A stretch of 64,000 nucleotides of DNA, taken from the NCBI RefSeq assembly GCF_001613425.1, contig NZ_BDCI01000010.1, positions 62,001 to 126,000 on the forward strand, written 5' to 3'. This DNA comes from Nocardia vulneris. GTDB taxonomy: Bacteria; Actinomycetota; Actinomycetes; Mycobacteriales; Mycobacteriaceae. Under the pieces are notes generated by a model. It made no database searches. It worked only from the letters and a program-made list of their open reading frames with translations, and was not told the DNA's origin. Shown here piece by piece: positions 26,395-35,676 of this stretch (position 1 is the first letter of the stretch; every line of letters begins with the position of its first letter). Both the position numbers and the translations under genes were made by a program.

Positions 26395-28266
26395 GTGACT
26401 CCCCCCGATGCATTCGCGGCCGTGGCGACCGACACCGATCCCGGTGTGGACGCGGGATCCGGTGCGGCGCAAGAGGTTCTACGCCGGGTCTTCGGTTACG
26501 ACCGCTTCCGCGGCGATCAGCGCGAGATCGTGGAGCACGTCGTCGCGGGTGGTGACGCGCTGGTGCTCATGCCGACCGGTGGCGGTAAGTCGCTCTGTTA
26601 CCAGGTCCCCGCGCTGGTGCGTCCGGGCATCGGTGTGGTGATCTCACCGCTGATCGCGCTGATGCAGGATCAGGTGGACGCGCTCAGCGCGCTCGGCGTG
26701 CGCGCCGGATTCTTGAACTCGACCCAGTACCCGGACGAGCGTCGCACGGTGGAGGCACAGTTCGTCGCGGGCGAACTCGACCTGCTGTACCTGGCACCGG
26801 AGCGATTGCGCTTGGAATCGACGGCGCAGCTGTTCGATCGGGGCAAGGTCGCGCTGTTCGCCATCGACGAGGCGCACTGCGTCTCGCAGTGGGGCCACGA
26901 CTTCCGGCCCGACTACCTGGCGCTGTCGGTGCTGCACGAGCGCTGGCCGGATGTGCCGCGCATCGCGCTGACCGCGACCGCCACCGGCAAGACCCGGGAC
27001 GAGATCGTGCAGCGCCTGGACCTCGGCTCCGCCCGCCGGTTCGTCGCCAGCTTCGACCGGCCGAATATCCAGTACCGGATCGAACCGAAGAACAAGCCGG
27101 ATCGGCAGCTGCTGGAATTCATCAACACCGAACACGCGGGCGACGCGGGCATCGTCTACTGCCTGTCGCGCAATTCCGTGGAGAAGACCGCTGCCTTCCT
27201 CACCGAGAACGGTATTCGTGCGGTGCCGTATCACGCCGGACTGGACAACCGCACCCGCGCGCAGAACCAGGCGCGCTTCCTGCGCGAGGACGGCCTGGTC
27301 GTGGTCGCCACCATCGCGTTCGGTATGGGCATCGACAAACCGGATGTGCGCTTCGTCGCGCACCTGGACCTGCCGAAATCGGTCGAGGGCTACTACCAGG
27401 AGACCGGCCGCGCGGGCCGCGACGGGCTGCCGTCCACCGCGTGGATGGTGTACGGCCTCAACGATGTTGTGCAGCAACGCAAGATGATCGACTCGTCCGA
27501 GGGCGACGCCGCGCATCGGCGGCAATTGCAACTGCACCTGGACGCGATGCTCGCGCTGTGCGAGACGGTCAGCTGCCGACGGGTGCAGCTGCTCAACTAC
27601 TTCGATCAGCCGGGCGCGGCGTGTGGCAACTGCGATACCTGCCTGACGCCGCCGGAATCCTGGGACGGCACCGTCCCGGCGCAGAAGCTGCTGTCCACGG
27701 TGCTGCGGCTGAAGCGGGAACGCGGTCAGAGCTTCGGTGCGGGCCATATCGTCGACATCCTGCTCGGTAAGAAGAATCCCAAGGTGCTGCAACACGATCA
27801 CCACGAGCTCAAGGTGTTCGGGATCGGCACCGATCTCCGCGATATCGAATGGCGCGGCGTGGTGCGGCAATTGCTCGCCGGTGGGCTGCTCGCCGTGCAC
27901 GGCGACTACGGCGTGCTGACGCTGACCGAAGCGAGCAACGAGGTGCTGTTCGACGGACGTCAGGTGCTGCTGCGTCGCGAACCGGAGCGGGTCACCAAAC
28001 CGGCCCGTGCCGCGAAGGCGGGCAAGGCCACGGTCGATATGGCGCCCGCGGATGTGCCGGTATTCGAGCGGCTGCGGGAATGGCGGGCGGCGACCGCCAA
28101 GGAGCAGGGCGTCCCGGCCTACGTCGTGTTCCACGACGCCACGCTGCGCGAGATCGCGGCGCGCAAACCGTCGAGCCTGACCGAACTCGGGAGCGTGGGC
28201 GGTGTCGGCGAGAACAAGCTGGCCAAGTATGGCGAAGGGGTGCTCGAGGTACTGACCGGAGAGTGA
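26395..28266 (+). CDS. recQ: ATP-dependent DNA helicase RecQ
   Basis: A 623-residue RecQ. Domains in order: helicase core with Walker A TGGGKS (residues 61-66), DEAH (about 158), motif RQ-type GRAGRDG; a zinc domain with CRR...CGNCDTC; RQC winged helix; and a C-terminal HRDC domain (VFERLREWRAATAKEQGVPAY...LGSVGGVGENKLAKYG). It unwinds DNA 3' to 5' in recombination and fork repair. TAGGAT (26382-26387) is 7 bases before GTG 26395, so the mRNA looks leaderless; ATG 26386 overlaps that -10. Confidence 0.93.
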   Translation: MTPPDAFAAVATDTDPGVDAGSGAAQEVLRRVFGYDRFRGDQREIVEHVVAGGDALVLMPTGGGKSLCYQVPALVRPGIGVVISPLIALMQDQVDALSALGVRAGFLNSTQYPDERRTVEAQFVAGELDLLYLAPERLRLESTAQLFDRGKVALFAIDEAHCVSQWGHDFRPDYLALSVLHERWPDVPRIALTATATGKTRDEIVQRLDLGSARRFVASFDRPNIQYRIEPKNKPDRQLLEFINTEHAGDAGIVYCLSRNSVEKTAAFLTENGIRAVPYHAGLDNRTRAQNQARFLREDGLVVVATIAFGMGIDKPDVRFVAHLDLPKSVEGYYQETGRAGRDGLPSTAWMVYGLNDVVQQRKMIDSSEGDAAHRRQLQLHLDAMLALCETVSCRRVQLLNYFDQPGAACGNCDTCLTPPESWDGTVPAQKLLSTVLRLKRERGQSFGAGHIVDILLGKKNPKVLQHDHHELKVFGIGTDLRDIEWRGVVRQLLAGGLLAVHGDYGVLTLTEASNEVLFDGRQVLLRREPERVTKPARAAKAGKATVDMAPADVPVFERLREWRAATAKEQGVPAYVVFHDATLREIAARKPSSLTELGSVGGVGENKLAKYGEGVLEVLTGE

Positions 28267-28498
28267 CATTCTGCACCTTCCCGGCAGGTGTCCCGCGGGT
28301 CTGAGCACGGTTCGGGCTCGCGGGAAACTCCCTGTGTGACAGCGATATTCGGGTACGACGCGACGTATCTATGCATGCGGACATGCGTATAAGACAGCGG
28401 TTGGTAACCGAGCGGTTGCCCGTTGTGCCCTTTTTGTTCAGAACACCTCGTAAAGCTCCGCACATCCCATGTCTCTACGAACAATGGAGTTTTCGCTC

Positions 28499-29989
28499 AT
28501 GCCCCCTGTCTCGTCGCGTTCGCTGCCCCGCCGGTTCCGTGCGGGCGCAGTCATGGGCGCCGCCGTTCTCGTCGGAGTCCTGGCCGCCTGCGGATCCTCC
28601 GACTCCACGAAGCAGGGCAACGGCGAGCTCATCAGCCCCAAAGCCCAGGGGACGCTGAGCGACAACGGCGGCGCCCGCCGGACCACCGGCGATCGCACCG
28701 AGGCCCTGCGTGCCTCGCTCAACGGCAACCAGGCCAAGAACGTCATCCTGCTGATCGGCGACGGCATGGGCGACTCCGAGATCACGCTCGCCCGCAATGT
28801 CGCCGAAGGTGCGGGCGGGTACTTCAAGGGCATCGACGCGCTGCCGCTCACCGGCTCCTACACGCACTACTCGCTGGACAAGAAGACCGGCAAGCCGGAC
28901 TACGTCACCGAGTCCGCGGCCAGCGCCAGCGCCTGGGCGACCGGCACGAAGACCTACAACGGCGCGATCAGTGTGAACCTCGCGGGTCAACCGCAGACCA
29001 ACCTGACCGAGATCGCCAAGGCGAACGGCAAGGCCACCGGCAACGTCAGCACCGCCGAGATCCAGGACGCCACCCCGGCCGTGCAGGCCGCGCACGTCAC
29101 CGAGCGCAAGTGCTACGGCCCGGAAGAGACCACCGCGAAGTGCCCGACCAACGCACTGGAGAACGGCGGTCTGGGCTCGATCAGCGAGCAACTGCTGAAC
29201 ACCCGCGCCGATGTCACCCTCGGTGGCGGCGCGAAGAGCTTCGAGCAGAAGGCGGTCGCGGGCCAGTGGCAGGGCCAGACCCTGCGGGACCAGGCCAAGG
29301 CTCGGGGTTACAACCTGGTCTCGGACAAGGCCGGCCTCGACGGTGTCACCAAGGCGGACCAGGACGCGCCGGTGCTCGGCCTGTTCTCGCCCGGCAACAT
29401 GCCGATCCGGTGGGCCGGTGATACCGCGGTCCCGAACGGACTGAGCCTGCCCGCGCAGACCTGCCGGCCGAACCCGGAGCGCGCGGCCACCGTGCCCGAC
29501 CTGGCGAGCATGACGCGCAAGGCGATCGATCTGCTCAAGGATCGCAAGGACGGCTTCTTCCTCCAGGTCGAAGGCGCGTCGATCGACAAGCAGGACCATG
29601 CCGCCAACCCGTGCGGCCAGGTCGGTGAGACCGTCGACCTGGACGAGGCCGTGCAGGCCGCGCTGGAATTCGCGAAGAACGACGGCAACACCCTGGTGAT
29701 CGTCACCGCCGATCACGCGCACAGCAGCCAGATCGTTCCGCTCGAGACCAAGTCCCCGGCACTGACCAGCAAGGTCGTCACCAAGGACGGTGCCGAGATC
29801 GGCGTCTCGTACGGCACCTCCGATGTCGCCGGTTCGCAGGAGCACACCGGCACCCAGCTGCGCATCGCCGCCTACGGCCCGCGCGCCGCGAACGTGGTCG
29901 GCCTGACCGATCAAACGGATATGTTCTTCACCATCTCCGACGCGCTCGGCTTGGATCGCAGCAAGAAGCCGGTCGTCGCGGCGAAGTAG
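28499..29989 (+). CDS. phoA: Alkaline phosphatase, lipoprotein
   Basis: A 496-residue alkaline phosphatase of the PhoA type. The N-terminus is a lipoprotein signal ([21 protein letters not shown], lipobox LAAC). Metal and active-site motifs are [11 protein letters not shown], the nucleophile Ser in [32 protein letters not shown] and TADHAHSSQ. It removes phosphate from extracellular monoesters to supply Pi. ATG 28499 is preferred over 28484 because GGAG lies 9 bases upstream of it. A same-strand exported phosphatase follows 100 bases later. Phosphate control is likely but no PHO box is certain. Confidence 0.9.
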   Translation: MPPVSSRSLPRRFRAGAVMGAAVLVGVLAACGSSDSTKQGNGELISPKAQGTLSDNGGARRTTGDRTEALRASLNGNQAKNVILLIGDGMGDSEITLARNVAEGAGGYFKGIDALPLTGSYTHYSLDKKTGKPDYVTESAASASAWATGTKTYNGAISVNLAGQPQTNLTEIAKANGKATGNVSTAEIQDATPAVQAAHVTERKCYGPEETTAKCPTNALENGGLGSISEQLLNTRADVTLGGGAKSFEQKAVAGQWQGQTLRDQAKARGYNLVSDKAGLDGVTKADQDAPVLGLFSPGNMPIRWAGDTAVPNGLSLPAQTCRPNPERAATVPDLASMTRKAIDLLKDRKDGFFLQVEGASIDKQDHAANPCGQVGETVDLDEAVQAALEFAKNDGNTLVIVTADHAHSSQIVPLETKSPALTSKVVTKDGAEIGVSYGTSDVAGSQEHTGTQLRIAAYGPRAANVVGLTDQTDMFFTISDALGLDRSKKPVVAAK

Positions 29990-30087
29990 GCGACACGGTT
30001 CCGGTTCGTCCCGCCCCGCATCGCCGGACTCGCCCCGATGGGCGAAGATAGGTGCCGGGCGGGTCGTCGGATCGTGGAGGATTTCAG

Positions 30088-31164
30088 ATGCCTGACAACA
30101 ACTTTGGCCGCCGGGGTTTCCTGGCCGGTGCGGCGGGCATCGCGGCGGGTGCGTCGCTGGTCGGCTTGTCGCCCGCGCAGGCGGTGCCGGTCGCGCCCGG
30201 GGTCACCAAGTTCGACTTTCCGACCGAGCGCAGGCTGCGGGTGCTGGTGACCGGCGACGCGGGCACCGGCACCCGCACCCAGTGGGCGGTCGCCGACGCG
30301 ATGCGGGAGTTCCACCGCCGCGAACCCGTGTCGCTGGCGCTGGGCCTCGGCGACAACATCTACGAGAGCGGCCCGAACAGCGGCACCGACCGCCAGTTCG
30401 CGGACAAATTCGAAAACCCCAATGCCGGACTGGATTTCCCGTGGTTGATGGTGCTCGGCAACCACGACACCAGTTCCGTGCTACCCGGCGACGGTGGCTG
30501 GTTGCTCCGCGGCAACCACGAGGTCGAGTACCACGCCAACTCGCCTCGCTGGTGGATGCCCAGCCGGTACTACTCGGTCCGGGTGCCGGAAGAGAACCCG
30601 GTCGTCGAGTTCTTCGTGCTCGACCTCAACCCGATCGCCGCCTATGTGCCGCCGATCCTCTCGCCGTACTGGGCCGTCGACGGTCAATTCATGAACGAGC
30701 AGCGCGCTTGGCTCGACCGGGCGCTCGCCGAGTCGACCGCCACCTGGAAGATCGCCTGCACCCACCACCCGTACCTCAACAACGGGCCGCACGGCGACGC
30801 CGGAAACTACGAGAACCTGCCGATCGAGCCGATCAACGGCGTCCACGTGAAGCGGTTCTTCGAAGATCACGTGCTCGGCGCATGCCAGTACCTGCTGTCC
30901 GGCCACGACCATTCGCTGCAGGTGCTCGAGCCGACCATCGGTTCCAAGGGCACCCGCCAGCTCGTGTCCGGCGCGGCCGCCAAAACCGTCGGCGCCGAAC
31001 CCGCGATCACGCCGCGCGCCGGGCATCCCGCGCTGTTCGAGAACTATCACGAGCTCGGCTTCATGGTCCTCGACCTCACCGAAAGCCGTACGGACCTGCG
31101 GGTATTCACCGTCGACCCGGCCACCTCCGTGGGCCGTGAGGCCTTCGCCCGACGTCTCGCCTGA
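30088..31164 (+). CDS. Exported metallophosphoesterase, purple acid phosphatase-like
   Basis: A 358-residue protein with a twin-arginine signal (GRRGFLAGAAGIAAGASLVG, cleavage after AQA). Metal ligands are VTGDAGTG, LGDNIYESG, LGNHDTS, CTHHPYLNN and SGHDHSLQ, the set of calcineurin-like phosphatases of the ACP5/purple acid type. It should dephosphorylate organic phosphates outside the membrane. GGAGGA stands 9 bases before the ATG. It forms a likely phosphate-scavenging pair with the PhoA-type gene. Confidence 0.88.
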   Translation: MPDNNFGRRGFLAGAAGIAAGASLVGLSPAQAVPVAPGVTKFDFPTERRLRVLVTGDAGTGTRTQWAVADAMREFHRREPVSLALGLGDNIYESGPNSGTDRQFADKFENPNAGLDFPWLMVLGNHDTSSVLPGDGGWLLRGNHEVEYHANSPRWWMPSRYYSVRVPEENPVVEFFVLDLNPIAAYVPPILSPYWAVDGQFMNEQRAWLDRALAESTATWKIACTHHPYLNNGPHGDAGNYENLPIEPINGVHVKRFFEDHVLGACQYLLSGHDHSLQVLEPTIGSKGTRQLVSGAAAKTVGAEPAITPRAGHPALFENYHELGFMVLDLTESRTDLRVFTVDPATSVGREAFARRLA

Positions 31165-31231
31165 GTACCAACTCTGTTGCGGCGCGCGGTAATCGAGGCG
31201 AGTCGCCCTCGTCCGGGTTACCGTGCTCGCT

Positions 31232-31462
31232 ATGGCTAGCGGTGATGGCCCGGACGAGGACGCGGCCGGCAGCTCTCCGAGCGCCGAGGCCCCCGATGCG
31301 CCGCCGATCGTCGGCCGCGGCATCGATCCCAGCGTGGAGGGTGTGTGGTTGCGGCACCGACTACCGCCGCGGCCGGGCAGACCCCGGATCTCCACGGTGC
31401 TGCTCGTGCTCGCCTTCATCGCCCTGTTCACGGTCTGGGTGCTGTTCCGTCCCGCCGGCTGA
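31232..31462 (+). CDS. Small C-terminally anchored membrane protein
   Basis: A 76-residue protein. A Pro/Asp-rich N-terminal 45 residues (ASGDGPDEDAAGSSPSAEAPDAPP) lead to a single C-terminal helix (ISTVLLVLAFIALFTVWVLF), so it is a tail-anchored membrane protein. ATG 31232 is chosen; GTG 31223 also possible. Small proteins of this type occur beside smpB in related genomes, but I do not recognise a family. Confidence 0.7.
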   Translation: MASGDGPDEDAAGSSPSAEAPDAPPIVGRGIDPSVEGVWLRHRLPPRPGRPRISTVLLVLAFIALFTVWVLFRPAG

Positions 31463-31526
31463 TCGCTGAGTGCCACGCCACAACCTGGGAATAATCGGGT
31501 TGCCGCGTCACTTAAGGTTGATCGTT

Positions 31527-32000
31527 ATGAAGGAACAGGGGCGTAAGGTCATCGCGACCAATCGCCGGGCGCGGCACAACTACACGATCCTGGACGTCTA
31601 CGAGGCCGGGATCGCGCTGGTTGGTACCGAGGTCAAGAGCCTGCGTGAGGGCAAAGCCTCGCTGGTGGACGCGTTCGCGACGGTCGACAACGGCGAGGTG
31701 TGGCTGCGCGGGCTGCACATCCCGGAGTTCAGCCACGGCACCTGGACCAACCATTCCCCGCGCCGGGTGCGGAAGTTGTTGCTGCACAAGCGGGAGATCG
31801 ATCGCCTGGTCGGCAAGTCGCGGGAAGGCAATCAGACGCTGGTCCCGCTGTCCATGTACTTCTCCGACGGCAAGGTGAAGGTCGAACTGGCCCTCGCCAA
31901 AGGCAAGCAGGACTACGACAAGCGCCAGGATATGGCGAAGCGCACCGCAGAGCGTGAGGTCACCCGCGAGCTAGGGCGGCGGATCAAAGGCATGCGTTGA
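31527..32000 (+). CDS. smpB: SsrA-binding protein SmpB
   Basis: A 157-residue Smp[42 protein letters not shown] and the basic C-terminal tail ([27 protein letters not shown]). It carries tmRNA into stalled ribosomes for trans-translation. The ssrA gene is 0.9 kb downstream, as in many actinobacteria, with one transporter gene between. AAGGTT is 6 bases before the ATG at 31527; an upstream start at 31470 has no support. Confidence 0.95.
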   Translation: MKEQGRKVIATNRRARHNYTILDVYEAGIALVGTEVKSLREGKASLVDAFATVDNGEVWLRGLHIPEFSHGTWTNHSPRRVRKLLLHKREIDRLVGKSREGNQTLVPLSMYFSDGKVKVELALAKGKQDYDKRQDMAKRTAEREVTRELGRRIKGMR

Positions 32001-32860
32001 CGGCGGTCCTGCTGGGGCTGGTCGCTGCGCTGGGTTACGGCGTCAGCGACTTCTTCGGTGGGGTCGCGGCCCGGCGGGTGAACGCGCTGCGCGTGGTCAT
32101 CTACTCCTATCCGCTGTCGGTCGTGCTGGTCCTCGCGGTGCTGCCGTTCGTCGCCGGGGACATCGACCTGGTCTCGATGGTGTGGGGACTCGCCGCCGGT
32201 GTCGCCAGCGGATTCGCGGTCTGGTGGTTCTACGCGGCGCTGGCCGCCGGTCCGATGGCCGTGGTGTCCCCGCTCACCGCGCTGCTCGTCGCCGGGATTC
32301 CGGTACTGATCGGCCTGTTGATCGGCGAACGTCCCAGCCCGCTCGCGTACGCGGGCATCGTGTTCGCGCTCGTCGCCGTGCTGCTGGTCAGCCGCGAATC
32401 GCCGGACGAGGTGACCGAGGAGATCACCGGCGGCCGGGAACTGCGCTTCACCAAACGGGTCGCGCTGCTCACCGTCGGCTCCGGCGTCGCTTACGGGTTC
32501 ACCTTCGTATTCCTGCACGAAACCGCCGCCGCGGCCGGACTGTGGCCGCTGCTCGCGCAGCGCATCGCCGCCAGCCTGGTGATCTGGCTGGTCGCCGCCG
32601 CGGCCGGGCAATTCCGGCGGCTCCGCGGCGAACCGCTCCGCCTCGCCTGCTACATCAGCGTCCTCGATGTGATCAGCAACGCAGCCCTGCTGTACGCCTT
32701 CCACGGCTCCATGCTCTCGCTGGTCAGCGTGCTCGGCTCGCTCTACCCCGCCGCGACCGTCCTGCTCGCCATGGTGCTGCTCGGCGAACGCGTCGGACGG
32801 TTACAGCAGGTGGGGATGGTGCTCGCACTCACCGCCGTCGGACTCATCGCCGTGGCGTGA
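31997..32860 (+). CDS. EamA/DMT-family transporter
   Basis: A 287-residue protein with ten hydrophobic helices in two EamA repeats ([22 protein letters not shown]...[16 protein letters not shown], then [20 protein letters not shown]...[16 protein letters not shown]). It exports or imports a metabolite; the substrate is unknown. The TTG start (31997) overlaps the smpB stop by four bases (TTGA), so it is co-translated with smpB. This transporter between smpB and ssrA is not known to act in ribosome rescue. Confidence 0.85.
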   Translation: MTAVLLGLVAALGYGVSDFFGGVAARRVNALRVVIYSYPLSVVLVLAVLPFVAGDIDLVSMVWGLAAGVASGFAVWWFYAALAAGPMAVVSPLTALLVAGIPVLIGLLIGERPSPLAYAGIVFALVAVLLVSRESPDEVTEEITGGRELRFTKRVALLTVGSGVAYGFTFVFLHETAAAAGLWPLLAQRIAASLVIWLVAAAAGQFRRLRGEPLRLACYISVLDVISNAALLYAFHGSMLSLVSVLGSLYPAATVLLAMVLLGERVGRLQQVGMVLALTAVGLIAVA

Positions 32861-32936
32861 CACCCGCCGAATAATGGGAAGAACCCGGCATCGGCCGGTG
32901 TTAATATGAACAGCCCGGCAAGGTGCTGGGACGTAC

Positions 32937-33305
32937 GGGGCTGAACGGTTTCGACTGCGTACGTAGATCTAGGGGAAGCGTGTCGGTGCAGGCAAGAGAC
33001 CACCGTAAGCGTCATTGCAACCAATTAAGCGCCGATTCCAATCAGCGCGAGTACGCCCTCGCTGCCTAAGCAGTAGGTCGTCTCTGTCAGTCCGGGTTCG
33101 TCCCTCGACCCGGGTACTGGCATCAGCTAGAGGGACTTACCGTCCGAGCCGGTCGCGGACCCGGACGGAACATCAAACAGCGACTGGGATCGTCATCTGA
33201 GCTTGTTCGCGAGACTCGGAGATCCAAGTAGAGACACAGCGAACTGCACACGGAGAAGCCCTGGAGACGCGGCGGAGGACCCGGGTTCGATTCCCGGCAG
33301 CTCCA
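32937..33305 (+). ncRNA. ssrA: tmRNA
   Basis: Begins GGGGCTGAACGG and ends with GTTCGATTCCCGGCAGCTCC plus discriminator A. The acceptor stem GGGGCTG pairs with CAGCTCC, with the tmRNA-typical G-U at the third pair. The T-arm CCGGGTTCGATTCCCGG is complete. The 3' CCA is not encoded: the next bases are CTT, so it must be added. The tag reading frame is at 33031-33069. A plausible -10 TAATAT lies at 32902-32907, giving a short 5' leader. A strong hairpin (33320-33346) follows. Confidence 0.95.
33031..33069 (+). other. tmRNA tag-peptide reading frame
   Basis: The resume codon GCC (33031) opens a frame reading ADSNQREYALAA and stops at TAA (33067-33069). The ending YALAA is the ClpXP/ClpAP degron. 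Compared with the mycobacterial tag ADSHQRDYALAA there are two conservative differences. Confidence 0.9.
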
Positions 33306-33319
33306 CTTCACTCGTGCGA

Positions 33320-33346
33320 GGCCCATGCTCATGGAGAGCATGGGCC
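33320..33346 (+). terminator. Intrinsic terminator of ssrA
   Basis: A perfect 11-bp stem GGCCCATGCTC / GAGCATGGGCC with loop ATGGA, then TTGCTCGTTTCG, 14 bases after the tmRNA 3' end. Confidence 0.85.
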
Positions 33347-33366
33347 TTGCTCGTTTCGTCATGTTT

Positions 33367-33385
33367 GTGGGGGTGCAACCCCCAC
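33367..33385. repeat. C-rich hairpin after ssrA
   Basis: GTGGGGGT and ACCCCCAC form a perfect 8-bp stem with a GCA loop, directly before the degenerate C-rich tandem repeats. Stretches of this sort also follow RNA genes in related genomes, from memory rather than a search. Confidence 0.5.
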
Positions 33386-33403
33386 ACCCCGCCCGGCGGG
33401 CTT

Positions 33404-33665
33404 CGCCCCCGGACCCCCTCCCGGACGCTACCCGTCTGCCGGTCCCTAGGCCACGCCCCCGGACACCCTCCCGGATGCCAGTCCCTACGCTGCCGTCGCC
33501 CCCTGGCCCCGCCCATTTGCCCGACCCAATGCTGCGCCCCCGGCCCCTTCCTATTGCCAGTTCCTCGCCGTGTCACCGGACCCTCGGACGCCATCCCGTC
33601 TGGCTAGTCCCTACGCCGCACCCCTGGACCCCCTCTCCGGACGCCATTGTCTGCCAGTCCGTATG
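33404..33665. repeat. Degenerate ~50-bp C-rich tandem repeat array
   Basis: About five imperfect copies of a 49-52 bp unit, containing GCCCCCGGACCCCCTCCCGG followed by ACGC, then TCTGCCAGTCCCTACGCC. Clear copies begin at 33404, 33454, and about 33572 and 33618; the middle copy is more decayed. The array occupies the gene-free start of the accessory region. 33666-33874 holds no gene I recognise. Confidence 0.6.
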
Positions 33666-33874
33666 CCTTGGCTTGAACCCGCCTAGGGTTGCACTTCCGA
33701 AGCCGGGCATCCGGCCGCCGGATTGGCAGTCCTGCAACTGTGCCCGGGTCCCTTCGCGGTGGACACCAGGAAGTTGTTCGGTGGAAGGGTTGCCCGCCTC
33801 GGGCATCAGGCTACGTTGTCCTGGCCTCGGAGCATTGCCCCATGCATCCGCACTTTCACCTGAATTGGTAAAGA

Positions 33875-34426
33875 CTATGCCAAGGGCGTGAGGAGGCCCC
33901 TCTTCCGACTCCACAGCTCGAATTCAGAACCAGTACAAGGCAAGCGCATCCCGCTCGCCTGCAGAGAATCAATGAGATTCCCCGCATGGCCAATGGTGAG
34001 GTCTTTGGCGTTGCAAGCCTCTGCTAGCAGCCAGAGGGTCCCATGAACCTCTAGCTCGAACTTCCTCGCGACGCGACTGGCTGCTTGGTCGTCGGTTATC
34101 GCGATGCCGCCGGATCTCTCCGCCGCAGCGAACACGCTCGCCTCTCCCATGTCTCTCTTGCCCGCGCCTATCCTACGCACCCACTTATCGAGGCACAGGA
34201 GATCTGGGACTGTATCGAGAGGGATAACCTCCACCCAATCCAGCTCAAGGGCTCCCTGCAACAGTGGCCGCTCCGCTAAGCCGTTGTGTAATTCTTCACG
34301 TATTAATTCTGTCGTGTAACAGTGATGTGCTGTCAGTAGTTCTCTCAGGACATCAAGCCGGTCGATCAAAGCGAAGTGATCCAAACACATGGCATCGAAA
34401 ACTAAGCCGAGAGAGCGGTCTGTCAC
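33875..34426 (-). CDS. PIN-like toxin of a TA pair
   Basis: A 183-residue PIN-like (DUF3368-type) protein. The N-terminus has VFDAMCLDHFALIDR (first acidic residue), then ELIREEL, GKRDMGEASVFAAAE (acidic cluster) and ITDDQAASRVAR (last Asp pair). These four acidic sites form the Mg2+-dependent nuclease site of PIN RNases. Its ATG overlaps the stop of the upstream Xre-ImmA gene by four bases (ATGA), so the two are co-translated. Base composition is lower in GC than the neighbours, as the island is. Confidence 0.75.
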   Translation of the reverse strand: MTDRSLGLVFDAMCLDHFALIDRLDVLRELLTAHHCYTTELIREELHNGLAERPLLQGALELDWVEVIPLDTVPDLLCLDKWVRRIGAGKRDMGEASVFAAAERSGGIAITDDQAASRVARKFELEVHGTLWLLAEACNAKDLTIGHAGNLIDSLQASGMRLPCTGSEFELWSRKRGLLTPLA

Positions 34427-35514
34427 GGCTCAATCTCGCAATCCGGTTTGAAGCCGAGGTCCTCCGCCTTTACTTGGCCATGCATCAGTTCCACTGCGCG
34501 AGCGGTAGTGATGAGGTCTTCTTTCCACGCCTTCACAACTGCATGCGCAAAGCTCGGAGGTACCCTTACCTGTTCGAGATCTGGCTGTGGTGCCCATCCG
34601 ACGGCCTCCATCAACTCAGCGCGCGTCGGTGGTTGCGCAGACCAGCGCCACACCTCATCGGGTGAGATCAGTCCTGCGACTGACGCCTGACGTACGGCCA
34701 GGGACCATGACGTCCGATACGTTGCTGCCAGTTTGATGATGTAATCGCGTAGATTGATGGACTCGGGTGCGTATTTGATTGCGGCAACGGGCAGTAGCAG
34801 TTCAGCTGCGAATGATTCGATTACTTCTTCGCGTTCGCTGCGTGACGCGGCGACTCCGAGATCGCTGGAGTATTCGTCACCAAGCACGAGATGTCCCAGC
34901 TCATGGGCCGCTGTCGTCCGCCGACGGCCCGGCTCCAGTTGTCCGCTGACGACGGCAACCGCCACGTCGTCGTCAATGAGAGAAGCTCCCTCGCCCGGTA
35001 AGTCGACAACCAAAACGAACTGACCAGCGCCTTCGCAAGCTTTCATGAGAGTTTCGATTGGTGAGTGTCCGAGCTGAAGTTCGTTGCGGGCCCATTGTGC
35101 AGCGTCACGACCAGCCTGGGCGTTCGGCGTTGCATTACTGTAGGAAAGCAAGCGGGGAGGTTCGAGCACGCCGAGCTCCATCAGCTGCCGTACATCTCTC
35201 AGCCAAGCGGACAGCTTTGACAGCATTTGGTAAGTGCGACGCGCGGTATCCGAGTTGGTATCATCCACCAGGTGAGCTCGTTGCGAGACGACCTGCGGCT
35301 GTGGATATAGAAAATGGCTCAGAGGCACCCGGAGGGTGGACGCCAAGCGGGTCAACTCGATTGCGTTTATCTGGCGTGAGCCTGACTCGATTTTGGCGAC
35401 TTTGCTGCGTTCCAGGCCAATCTGTTGCGCAAGGTCATCTTGCGACATGCCAGCAGCGAGTCGACTCTCGCGTACGCGATCGCCGATCTCGGCCCACTTA
35501 AAGTCCGCGCCCAT
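34423..35514 (-). CDS. Xre-ImmA/IrrE antitoxin-type regulator
   Basis: A 363-residue protein with an N-terminal Xre HTH (IGDRVRESRLAAGMSQDDLAQQIGLERSKVAKIESGSRQI) and a C-terminal ImmA/IrrE metallopeptidase domain: HELGHLVLGDE (HExxH) and ESFAAELLLP with the third ligand. Such COG2856 proteins either cleave a repressor or act as antitoxins of PIN/DUF3368 toxins. It starts with ATG 35514, which is 2 bases from a palindromic operator (35516-35530); a -10-like GAAAAT lies 6 bases before the ATG, so it may be leaderless and autoregulated. It is in an operon with the PIN toxin. Confidence 0.85.
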   Translation of the reverse strand: MGADFKWAEIGDRVRESRLAAGMSQDDLAQQIGLERSKVAKIESGSRQINAIELTRLASTLRVPLSHFLYPQPQVVSQRAHLVDDTNSDTARRTYQMLSKLSAWLRDVRQLMELGVLEPPRLLSYSNATPNAQAGRDAAQWARNELQLGHSPIETLMKACEGAGQFVLVVDLPGEGASLIDDDVAVAVVSGQLEPGRRRTTAAHELGHLVLGDEYSSDLGVAASRSEREEVIESFAAELLLPVAAIKYAPESINLRDYIIKLAATYRTSWSLAVRQASVAGLISPDEVWRWSAQPPTRAELMEAVGWAPQPDLEQVRVPPSFAHAVVKAWKEDLITTARAVELMHGQVKAEDLGFKPDCEIEP

Positions 35515-35515
35515 A

Positions 35516-35530
35516 GTGCGATTTTCGCAC
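35516..35530 (-). promoter_or_regulatory. Operator of the toxin-antitoxin operon
   Basis: A perfect palindrome GTGCGA-TTT-TCGCAC placed one base upstream of the antitoxin start codon and overlapping the probable -10 (GAAAAT). Binding by the Xre domain would block transcription. Confidence 0.7.
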
Positions 35531-35676
35531 AGTCTCAGCTGGTTGCCATCACCTGTGGGGCAAGTGGGAGCGCAACTAGTAACCTATTGGCACTATCGAT
35601 GGGCTTCATTCGGCATGAGATGGATGTGCCTGAGCAAGATGTTGCCTACTGGGCCTAGTTCGGGCAATATTGAGTG

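Noticed and set aside
28380..28440. Possible PHO box in front of the phosphatase gene
   Set aside because: GGTT repeats occur but with 15-base spacing rather than the 11 bases of known actinobacterial PHO boxes; not convincing.
33325..33891. A 188-codon plus-strand frame after ssrA
   Set aside because: It is made of the C-rich tandem repeat and Pro-rich translation; no ribosome site and no domain.
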